From Meloidogyne chitwoodi (Eukaryota > Nematoda > Chromadorea > Rhabditida > Meloidogynidae): a stretch of DNA of 64,000 bases. The notes under the pieces are model-generated. The model did no database searches, was not told where the DNA came from, and saw only the letters and a list, made by a program, of their open reading frames with translations. The position numbers and the translations under genes were made by a program. Location of the stretch: contig JACZZP010000009.1 in the NCBI GenBank assembly GCA_015183035.1, positions 1,426,001-1,490,000 on the forward strand. Direction: 5' to 3'. Shown in pieces: positions 21,801-32,000 of the stretch (its first letter is position 1; the number at the start of each line of letters is the position of its first letter).

Positions 21801-23669
21801 TTTTTAATTAGTCCAATAATAATCAATCACTTTCTTCTTCTATTATTACTACTTCTGAAATTACAAATCTCCAAAGGCCTTTATTACCTTCATCTTCGTT
21901 ATCATCAAATATTCCCCCATGTCAATATAATAATAATGATCAACAACAATCTTTTAATAATAATAATATTTCAACTGTATCAGTTATTGCTTCTACTAGT
22001 AATTCTCAATCTGGATGGCATCCCTATTTGGTTACTCATCCATGTGTATCACATATTTCTTCAACACCTGATAGTGGTATCCAATCTATTGATGGATCAC
22101 CTCCTTCTGTTTATACTCCCCCAATGGTTTCTCCTTATTCTTCTCAAGTTTATTTTAATTTATTTAGAAAAATTATTTTTATTTATTTAGGTACGTTCTT
22201 GTGAATCAGTTAGTGCTACAGGGCATGGAATTAGCATAGGAATAGGTCCATCAACTTCTTTTATTCCTTCAACTACTACTACTATTTCATCTTTTCCAAT
22301 TTCAATTTCTCAAAATAATAATAATTTTGAATCTTTTTTGCAATTAAATAATTGCCAAATAAATAATGCACATTTATCACCTCAATTAATTGGACAACAA
22401 CAAAATATACCAAAAGGACATGAAAATGATAGATTACTATTAAATGAGGTAAATTAAATTAAAATAAAATATATAATCCATCACCTCTACCTCAATATCC
22501 GTCTACTTATTTAAATATAATCCTTTTAATTTTAAGTGATAATATTTGTATCTTTTTATTTTTTAGCAAGAAGAGAAAGAGAAGAGAGGAGTAGAAAATG
22601 AAGAAGAAGAAGAAGAACCTTCTGATTTTTCTGATATGCCTAAATTAATTCCTATAACATTTTCACAACATGATGAATCTTTGGATGGAGAAGAAAATAA
22701 AGAAATTAATAAATCAAAAGATTTAATAATAAATAATAATGTTTTGGAGAATAATAATGAAAAAGAAGAAGAAATTAAAAAATCTCCAACTAAAGAAATA
22801 CTTAATATTCATAAAGGAATGACTTTACAAGAATTAGCTGAATGTATTTCCTCAAGTATTCCACCTGAACAGGTTTATTTATATTTTTTTAATTATTTTT
22901 TAATTATTTATGTTTTCATAGCAACAGAGAATATATTAAAAATAAAAATGTTTTTTTACTTTTAATATTAAATATTTTTTATTTATTTAAATAAATATAT
23001 ATTTTTATAGCTTAAACAATTAACTTCTTTGATTCAATTAAAAGCAGTAAATCCCAAAGAGACACAAATAATTGACAGGGAAATTGAAAAGAAGTTATCA
23101 ATAAAAAATAATAATAAAGAAATTAAAGAATACTCTAATAATAATATAATTAATAATAAATTAACATCTAAAAAAGTATCAACAAAAAAAATATTTGCTA
23201 AAGAGTTGAGTATTAAGAAAAAAGAAAGAAATTCTAAAATTAGGTAAAATTAATTTTAATTATTTCAAAATATTATTTATTTATTTATTTTAGTAATGAG
23301 TCATCTACTACTTGTTTTAAAATAAATGATGTAAATAATAATAATAATAATTTATTAATTTATCGTAATCAAGTTCGTCTTCAATTAAAACAAAAATTAA
23401 ATATATTTATTGATAAAGTTTGTAATCAATTAGAAAATACTCATTTAAATATTCAAAAACAACAATTTTGGAAATCTTCACATCATTTAAAAAAATTAGA
23501 TTGGAAATTAATTAATAAAAGATTAAAAAATAAAAAAGAAAATGAACAAAAATTTAGAAATGAAATAAAAAAACAAAGAAAAAGAAGAAGAAGAAGATTA
23601 AAACAAAATGATGAGGAAAAGGAGGAAATAATAAATATAAAAAAACATTGTAATAAATTATTGTTATGA
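18819..23669 (+). CDS. Multi-exon gene, low-complexity nuclear-type protein, function unknown
   Basis: Nine exons join in phase: 18819-19100, 20255-20629, 20990-21399, 21628-21766, 21812-about 22149, about 22192-22446, about 22567-22872, about 23011-23244 and about 23294-23669. The product is Asn/Ser/Gln-rich and mostly disordered, with a basic NLS-like stretch (KKCQKRKITPIKENKRK), a distinctive island SGWHPYLVTHPCVSHISST followed by PDSGIQSIDGSPPS, an acidic block before DFSDMPKLIPITF, a short helical piece (KGMTLQELAECISSSIPPEQ plus LKQLTSLIQLKAV) and a very basic C-terminus (KKQRKRRRRRLK). DSGIQS fits the DSGxxS phosphodegron recognised by beta-TrCP/LIN-23, which would make a short-lived regulator. 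The two helical and island parts look conserved, but I cannot name the family. The first intron is 1.15 kb, the rest are small. Confidence 0.65.
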
Positions 23670-24074
23670 TCTTCACATTTATTTTATCACCCAGATAAAT
23701 AAAAACTGTTGTACCTTTTTCTACTTTTTTTTTATATTTTTACTTAATTTTTTAAATTAAATATTGATACTTTAATATATATTAATAAATTTGTTTTAAA
23801 TTAAATATTATAATTTAAACAAAGGAATATTTTTTAATAAAATTATTTTTTAATTTATAAAATTCATATATGTAACAGGAAGGGGCAAAAGGGAAATAAA
23901 ATACTAAATAAAAAAGGCTCAAAAACACGAAATAACGAAAGTACCGAAATTACGAAATACGAACTTAGCCCAAAAAATTTTAATTTGATAATTTCAAAAA
24001 TTTTGTATTTCGTCCAAAAATACGAAAGTTGCCCTACGTACTTTTTAATTATTTGCTAATAACTAGTGGAAGCG

Positions 24075-24212
24075 TGCACTACTCAGTAGTGCAGTACATG
24101 GGATGTAAGAATAGCATAATGTATTGAAAAATTTGGAAAGTTAAAAAAATTTAGTGTAAAAAAATATTTATGGGTTTTGAAAAGCCCTAACGGGCTTTGG
24201 GGCGCGCTTCGC
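24075..24212. repeat. Cluster of perfect short palindromes
   Basis: TGCACTACT (24075-24083) faces AGTAGTGCA (24085-24093) around one base. AAAGCCC (24181-24187) faces GGGCTTT (24192-24198). GCGCGC then TTC then GCGCG follow at about 24202-24215. They mark the left flank of composite repeat locus II and resemble transposon subterminal sequence. Confidence 0.6.
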
Positions 24213-24289
24213 GCGTTGCTAGAATGTTTGAATGCTTTTTTAAATGTGATGTGGTCCAAATGTATGTTACACTTCAGCTTTCGGCACTC

Positions 24290-24680
24290 GCACCTTCATA
24301 AAAGTCGATTTTTCATTATCCCCACGAAATCACGACTTTTTTAAATTTATTTGGCCATTTCAGTGCCACACTCAATATTGGCACCAAAATGACCATGCCC
24401 ATTGAATTCCCCATACTCGATTACATATTATTCCCTTAAATCCCGTATTATTTTTAAATATTTTTTATTAGGCTGTTTCATTGCGACACTCAACTCTGGC
24501 ACCATAATAACATGTCCCAAAAAATTCCCGATAGTCGATAACTATTATCCCCAATAAATCTCACATTATGTTTGAATAAATATTTAATAGGTCGTTTCAA
24601 TGCCAACTCAATTTGGGCACCAAAATGACCATGTCCATTGAATTCTCCATACTCGATTACCCATTGTCCCAATGTTAGAT
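24290..24680. repeat. About 120-bp tandem repeat, three copies (array II)
   Basis: Markers GCACCAAAAT or GCACCATAAT begin near 24381, 24499 and 24617, a spacing of 118 bp, each preceded by an ACTCAA word and followed by CCAT..CCCGAT or CCATACTCGATTAC. This is the same family as the array at 11390-11720. Confidence 0.85.
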
Positions 24681-24689
24681 CATTCTTAT

Positions 24690-25510
24690 GGCAAACTCGG
24701 GCCTTCGACCCACAGTTACAAAATTGCAGATGGATGTCACTCCTCGGGCCTTCGGTTCCTCATTGAAGATGGGTGACACACCTCGGGCCTTCGGCCCTCG
24801 GTTCCTCATTGCAGATGGGTGTCTCTCCTCGGGCCTTCGGCCCTCGGTTCCTCATTGCAGATGGGTGTCTCTCCTCGGGCCTTCGGCCCTCGTTTCTTCA
24901 TTGCAGATGGGTGTCTCACTTCGGGCCTTCGGCCCTCGGTTCCATCATTGCAGATGGATGTCTCTCCTCGGGCCTTCGGCCCTCGGTTCCATCATTGCAG
25001 ATGGGTGTCCCACTTCGGGCCTTCGGCCCTCGGTTCCTCATTGCAGATGGGTGTCTCTCCTCGGGCCTTCGGCCCTCGGTTCCTCATTGCAGATGGGTGT
25101 CTCTCCTCGGGCCTTCAGCCCTCGTTTCTTCATTGCAGATGGGTGTCTCACTTCGGGCCTTCGGCCCTCGGTTCCATCATTGCAGATGGATGTCTCTCCT
25201 CGGGCCTCGATTCTTCTTTGCAGATGGATGTCACTCCTCGGGCCTTCGGCCCTTGGTTCCATCATTGCAGATGGGTGTCTCTCCTCGGGCCTTCGGCCCT
25301 CGTTTTTCATTGCAGATGGGTCTCTCCTCGGGCCTTCGGCCCTCGGTTCTTCAATGAAGATGGATGTCACTCCTCGGACCTTCGGCCCTCGGTTCCATCA
25401 TTGCAGATGGATGTCACACCTCGGCCTTCGGCCCTCGGTTCCATCATTGCAGATGGATGTCTTTCCTCGGGCCTTCGGGCCTCGATTCTTCTTTGCAGAT
25501 GGGTCTCTCT
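24690..25510. repeat. GC-rich 46-47-bp palindromic minisatellite, array 1
   Basis: About 18 units of the form CTCGGGCCTTCGGCCCTCGGTTCC..TCATTGCAGATGGGTGTCTCT. Each carries the near-perfect palindrome GGGCC-TTC-GGCCC. Variants use TCATCATTG or GATGGATGTCACTC. Since 46 is not a multiple of three, the same peptide string (RAFGPRF, GLRPSV, GPSALGS, LQMGVS) rotates through all three plus frames, opening overlapping ORFs of 190-276 codons. I treat those as artefacts. GC content is about 60%, against a mostly AT background. Confidence 0.95.
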
Positions 25511-25599
25511 TCGATTAATTATTGCAGATAGATGCCAAAATTGAGCCTTCAGCCCTCTGTATCCTCAATTTCAGATGTGTTTTCCCTAATAATCCCGAT

Positions 25600-26245
25600 A
25601 GTTTAAATTTTGAACCTCTGCAACTTGGTCAAAATTTACCCTAAAATTTTACAAAAAATATTTTTAGACTCAGCTTTATGAGGGCTTTCAAATGATATAC
25701 CATTTGCCCATATTACATTAATTTTGATGTTTGCCATTTTCAACTCAAATTTTTTGATGGAATTTTATATAAAAAATTAAAAAAAATCATAACTATTTCA
25801 AAAGTAACCTTTTTTGAAAATTTTAAAATTTTATTAGGTGTTAAAAATTATGCTCTATTTTATAAAAATATCTTCAGTCAAATCCCATGGCAAAAATCTC
25901 ATAATTTTTTCACAAAACAGAAAAATTTCGAATTTTCACAAATTCGACCCTAACTAACCCTAACCTTAAAATTTTTAAATTTTTCTTCACTCAAAAAATA
26001 ACTAATTTTTTACCTCATTTAATAAACCTTGTTTCATTTCAATCCGACCAAAACTCGTAAAGTTGAGGTCGATTGAAGTTTTTTTGAAATATGCCAATAG
26101 GAGTACCCCTTTGGATAAATTTTTGAAAAAATTTTTTTCTTAAAAAATGACTTTTAAGGGGTAACAACACCTCCCGAACTCAAATCCATTCACAGAAAAA
26201 TTTTAAAAAATTTCCCCGCAAAGTTAGAGTCAAAAAACCCTTTTA
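25600..26245 (+). repeat. Dispersed repeat family, copy C (3' truncated)
   Basis: Shares the landmarks of copies A, B and D, from CAACTTGGTCAAAA near 25620 to CGCAAAGTTAGAGTCAAAAAACCCTTTTAGTCGC at about 26216-26250. There it stops and minisatellite array 2 begins, whereas copy D continues past the same point with GAAATCTTTAAAGACTC. It is much closer to D than to A or B. Confidence 0.8.
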
Positions 26246-26247
26246 GT

Positions 26248-26955
26248 CGCTCTCGGGCCTTCGGCCCTCGTTTCTTCATTACAGATGTCATCTCAGGCCT
26301 TCGGCCCTTGGTTCATTATTTCAGATGGATGTCACATTCGGGCCTTCGGCCCTCGTTTCATCATTTCAGATGGATGCCAAACCTTGGGCCTTCGGCCCTC
26401 GGTTCTTTATTTCAGATGGATGTCACACTCGGGCATCATTTCAGATGGATGCCAAACCTCATGCCTTCGGCCCTCGGTTCTTTATTTCAGATGGATGTCA
26501 CACTCGGGCCTTCGGCCCTCATTCTTCATTTCTGATGGATGCCAAACCTCATGCTTTCGGCCCTCGTTTCTTCATTGCAGATGGATATTTCACCTCGGGC
26601 CTTCGGCCCTCAGTTCTTTAATACTGATTGATCACACTCGGGCCTTCGGCCCTCGTTTTTTCATTACAGATGGATGTCATACCTCTGGCCTTCGGCCCTC
26701 GTTTCTTCATTGCAGATGGGTGTCTCACCTTGGCCCTCGGTTCCATCATTGCAGAAGGGTGTCTCACCTTGGCCCTCAGTTCCATCATTGCAGATGGGTG
26801 TCTCACCTTGGCCCTCGGTTCCATCATTGCAGAAGGGTGTCTCACCTCGGGCCTTCGGCCCTCGTTCTTCATTGCAAATGGATGTCACTCCTCGGGCCTT
26901 CGGCCCTTGGTTCATCATTGCAGATGGGTCTCTCATCGGGCCGTCGGCCCTCGGT
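26248..26955. repeat. GC-rich 46-bp palindromic minisatellite, array 2
   Basis: About 15 units of the same family as array 1, with more variants (TTTCAGATGGATGTCACACTCGGG, GATGCCAAACCT, and deleted units near 26440 and 26720-26830). The GGGCCTTCGGCCC core remains in most. The loss of the core in several adjacent units (CACCTTGGCCCTCGG) shows local homogenisation by unequal exchange. Confidence 0.9.
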
Positions 26956-26999
26956 TAAAAAATTGGGTCTTCGGTCTTCTGTATCCTCAATTTCAAATG

Positions 27000-27760
27000 T
27001 GTTTTCCATAATAATCTCCATAGTTTAATTTCGATCTATTGTAACTTGGTCAAAACTGGCCCAAAAATTTAAATAAAAATATTTTTAGACTCAGCGTTAT
27101 GAGGGCCTTCAAATGATATATCATTTGACCATATTACATTAATTTTGATGTTTGCCATTTTCAACTCAAAATTTTTGATGGAATTTTATACCAAAAATTT
27201 AAAAAAATCATAACTATTTCAAAAGTTACCTTTTTTGAAAATTTTAAAATTTTATTAGGTGTTAAAAATTATGCTTGATTTTATAAAAATACATTGAGTC
27301 CAATCCCATGAAAAAAATCTCAAAATTTTTTCAAAAAACAGAAAAATTTCGAATTTTCACAAATTCGACCCTAACTACCCCTAACCCTAAAATTTTTCAA
27401 ATTTTTCTTCACTCAAAAAATAACTAATTTTTAGTTTTATTTATTAAACTTTATTTCATTTCAATCCGACCAAAATTGATAAAGTTAAGGTCATTTGAAA
27501 ATTTTCGAAAATATTTCAATTGGGGTACCCCTTGGAAAAATTTTGAAAAATTTTTTTTTGTAAAAAACATCTCAAATGATGTAACAATAGCCCTTGAATT
27601 CAAATCCGTTCCAAGAAAAATTTTAAAAAATTTCTCCGCAAAGTTAGAGTCAAAAAACCCTTTTAGTCGCGAAATCTTTAAAGACTCTAACTCCCTCAGA
27701 CTCAAATGTACCCCCAACATGTCATATATATTCTTGAGTCTCATTAAACCCTCCATCACA
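27000..27760 (+). repeat. Dispersed repeat family, copy D
   Basis: A complete counterpart of copy C: GTAACTTGGTCAAAACTGGCCC near 27041, GGGCCTTCAAATGATATATCATTTGACCATATTACATT near 27105, TCATAACTATTTCAAAAGTTACC near 27209, AACCCTTTTAGTCGCGAAATC near 27655, and GACTCAAATGTACCCCCAACATG near 27701. The overlapping ORFs on both strands show no protein features. Confidence 0.8.
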
Positions 27761-28014
27761 TGGCATATTTTGCACTCAACATTTTGGCACTGAAATGTCC
27801 CAACACCCAGTTCATTGCCACGTTTGAGTGTCACCTCACTTCCAAATCTGTAGAATCCTTCTAAATCGAATGATACACTTACAAAAAAAATTTGGACTTT
27901 TTACATCAACTCCCCATAAAGTTATGGTTCGGCGAATATATGGGGCGTCTGCGAATTCGCGCCTACCGGGTTCCCCGTTGATCTTTTTTCAAAAAAATTT
28001 TTTTATTCGTCATC

Positions 28015-28260
28015 TACTAATCGTGGGACGGGGCCCTCTAAGCGGAAATTTTCCGCTATCTCCTCCCGTTCCCGAGATAGACCAAGAACGGGGGCTGTTT
28101 CGGCGGGAAGGGACCCCCGCACCAAAAAATCCATAATTTTCCTGAATGCCCCACCAAAAGTACCCAGCAACATGTACAACTTTTAAACCTCTCCCAGTCT
28201 TTTAAAAAGCCCTGGAGTTTTTGAAAGGCGAAGTTTAACTTATTTATAGTTTCTTTTGAA
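28015..28260 (+). repeat. GC-richer right end of composite repeat locus II
   Basis: Corresponds in order to 11880-12130: GTGGGACGGGGCCCTCTAAGC, TTTTCCGCTATCTCC, GCCCCACCAAAAGTACCC, CCTGGAGTTTTTGAAAGG, TTTAACTTATTTATAGTTTCTTTTGAA. It forms the boundary with unique AT-rich DNA. Confidence 0.7.
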
Positions 28261-29087
28261 TAATAAGAATTTTTGAAAAAAAATATTTAAAATAAAATTA
28301 GAGAGAAAATATTTCTAATTTGTTTATGGAGGAAATTGGTTTAGAATTGCTTTTATTTATTTATTTATTTATTTTTGTTCTTTACATTAAAAAACAGGAT
28401 ATATTTAATATTTTAAGCTTTAAGAGATAAATAATATAAAATATTTTCTCTTTTAAATATTTAAAAATAAATATATATTTTTGTTTTTTAAATTAATTAA
28501 GCTTTAATTTAATTTGAAAATAAAATTTCTAATTTAGTGAAGGTAAATCTTTCTTTACAAGAAATATCAAAAAACAAACTTAAACAAAAACATAATATTT
28601 ATCTAAGAAAGTTAAAAATAATTAAAACCATATTTTGAGTATTTTTATTTTTTTAAATTATTTGAAGAAAATCTTTTTATATTTTAAAATTATAAATAAA
28701 TAATAATTTATTTTAAATATTTTCAAAAAGAATAAAAAAACGTTTTATTTTTAATTATTTTATATATATTTTTAATTTAAAAATATTATTGCCAAATATT
28801 TATTATTATTTTTGTTTCTTTTTTTCTCTGTCCAGACATTGATTTTATGTATAAAAAGAAAAGAATAATTTGTTTTTACAAAAATCTTTTTTTTCTATTT
28901 TTCTTGAGAGCATTGTAAAATTAAAAGAAAAGGAATGAACAAGCCGATAACTAAAAATCTAAAATAAATAAAGTATTTAGTAAATTATATTTAGTTGAGT
29001 GGTTAATTTTGTTTTCTTTTAAAAAATAATAAATATATTTTTATTATAAATATTAATTAAATTATATTTTAATTTTAGATTTAAAAA
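28261..29087. promoter_or_regulatory. AT-rich region upstream of tensin
   Basis: No gene seen. It separates the repeat locus from the tensin start at 29088 and should contain its promoter. Simple TTTA repeats occur near 28352-28375. Confidence 0.4.
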
Positions 29088-32000
29088 ATGTTTTGTCTTT
29101 GTAAGAAAAATAACAACAATAATAATAAAAAAAACAAAAATAATCATAAACATTATTGTCACAAACGTAAATGTCATAATTTTGAAACAAAATCTTCTTC
29201 TTCTTCAGAATTAAAAATAAATAATAAAAAATGTGAAAAGGTAAAAAATTATTATTTTATTCTTTTTTAATTTAATTTTTTATTTTGTAAGTATAATAAA
29301 AAATAAAAAAAGTTATAAATAAATATTTTCTCAAATTGACCATTTGGTTATTTAAATAAATAAATATCTTTTATTCTTTAGTTAAAAAGGATGAACAACT
29401 GACTAAATTAATTTTATAAAATAATGACCTTTTTATATATTTACTATTTAATGACTCTAAAAATCATTTATTTATTCTGAAAAAGTCTTTTCATTTTTTC
29501 TTATTTTTATTAAAATATAAATTAAATATTATATTTAATTATAATTTAATTAAATATTTTTAACAAATTTATATTTATTTTTTTAAATTTTCTTTTAAGC
29601 TTTTATAGATGACCTTGACTTTCCTTTTAGGTTATAATTATTTACCTGACACAACACTCGTTCCCACTAAAATATTAATTAATTAATTAATAAAAATAAA
29701 TATTTATTTTTCTTTAAAATAAATTCTTAAAAATAATAATTTTTTAAATTAATTACAATTATTAATATAATTATTACAAATATATTTATTTAATTATTAT
29801 TAAATTTTATTTTTACTCATCAAAATCCTTCATTTTATTTTTCTCTATTTTTCTTTTTTTCTCTCTGTAAAAAATAATGAAATAAATATTTAATAGTAAT
29901 ATATAAATAAATATGACCACAATCCCCCCTAGTTATTTTAACAATTTTTAATATTTAATTCATCAATCGATCAACCCATTTTAAATAAATATTAAAATAA
30001 CCTAAAAATATTTCTTTCATCTGCTTTTTCTTTTTTTACGAATTAATGACCGAATTCTTTATTTTTTTCTCAATTTCTCTTTTGTTTTTCTTTTTTGATC
30101 GTTACAAGAAATTTTTTTAGAAAAGGGTAAAAATAATAATTTTTCGATGCTTCCCAAGTGACCAAAATTATAAATAAAAATATAAACAAAGATTGGGGGA
30201 AACTAAAAATTGAAACAAAAATAAAAAAGAAAGAATTGGCAACATAAAAAGATATATATTTATTTATTTTAATTTTTTAGAAAAATAAAATAAAACAAAA
30301 TAATAAATATTATTTAAATATTAATAAAATGAAGAATGACATAATATTATTAAAACATTCTAAAAGTGGAAGTGATTTAATAGAAGAATGTTTTTCTTTA
30401 AATAATGAAGATGGATTAAAATTTATTAAAATTACTGAAAGAATTTTTGGTTTTTTTTATTAAATTTAATTTTTTAAATTTAAATAAAGCTCTTCTTTTT
30501 CAATCTGGTTCTGATGCTATTTACAGAAATAATATTAAATCAATTTGTGAACGTTTAAAAAAAATATTTTTTGATAAATATAAAGTAAAATTTAAAAATA
30601 ATTAATTAATTTTATTAAAAAAAAGATTTTTAATCTTTCACAAAAACGTTCTGATCTTGGCCGTGCAAATCAACAAGGAATTGTTTTAGAATTTGGATGG
30701 CCTGATCCTTTATCTCCACCACTTGATAGACTTTGTTCTATTTGTAAACAATTAGAAAATCATTTAAATAATTCAAAAGAAAATATAGCAATTATACATT
30801 GTAAAGGAGGAATTTATAGAAGTTTTTTTAAATTTTTAGATTAAATTATTTTATTTTTTTTTAAAGTTGGAATTGTAATTTCTGCATTTATGAATTATAC
30901 AAATATTTGTTCTAGGTATATTTTAAAATTAAAATTAAATTTATTCTCTATTTTTTCAGTGAAGAGAATTTACCTGATCGTTTTTCAATGAAATTATTTA
31001 CAGAAAAATATATTGGAGTAAATACACAACCTTCACATAAAAGGTTATTTTTAATTAAATATATTTAAAATAAATATTTAAAATAGATATATTAATTATT
31101 TTATTAATCTTTTAACTGGAATAACAAAAGTTTATCCATCACCAATTTATTTAATATATATTTCTTTATTTAAATTATTTTCTGGACAAACAGTTAAATT
31201 AAAACTTTATGAAAGAATGAAACCAATTTGGAGTTCTGGCAAAATGTAATATTTATTTAATTAATTTAATTTAATTTATTTTTATTAAGAATATTAAAAG
31301 AAAATAATTTAATTGAAATATTTGGAGGAAATAATAATAAACAGTCTTTACGTGGAGATATTCTTTTAAAATGTTATCAATCAATTAATGAAAAACAATT
31401 ATTATTTCAATGTCAATTTAATACTTGTGCTTTAGGAATGGAATCTTTTAATAATAATATTACTAAAATATTCTTTTCAAAAATGGAATTAGATTGTTTA
31501 AATAATTGTAAATATATTTAATTAATTATATTTATTTATTTTAAGCTATATTTATTGACAATAATGCTAATTTAGAATTAGCTTTTTGTGAAAATAAAAG
31601 AAATAATAATAATACTAGAAGAGGTAAATCATCATCTCCACGTTTATATCAACAATTAAGTGGAGGAGATTTTTCTAGAGCAGATAGCTATGAAAATTTT
31701 GAAAAAGATGAAGGTATTATTTAATAATTAAATTGTTAATTTATTTTTTAAAAAAGCTTTTTACTCCTTTTTATTTAAAAATAAGCTCAGATGTAAACAA
31801 AAATGTTTATTTATTTTCTTAAATTTTTTTATAATTTAATTGCAATCCAACAATATTATTTTTTTAATACATTCTTAGACTTATTCTTGTATAAAATGAG
31901 CAAAACATATAACTAAATAATTTTAAATATATTCTCTTGTATTTATTGGGGACAACTGTTGTTTTGTTTTTATTCTGATATTTTCTTTTATTTATTTTTT

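Noticed and set aside
24490..24672. 60-residue minus ORF in the 120-bp array
   Set aside because: It lies entirely within tandem repeat units and is not conserved in the other array.
24690..26955. CRISPR array
   Set aside because: The context is an intron-rich eukaryotic genome and units are contiguous tandem repeats without unique spacers.
26285..27028. Several overlapping ORFs of 75-247 residues on both strands
   Set aside because: Same minisatellite artefact as in array 1, with rotating frames and no independent coding signal.
27451..27834. 127-residue minus and 105-residue plus ORFs in repeat copy D
   Set aside because: They overlap on opposite strands, contain no domain, and the equivalent regions in copies A-C are not open.
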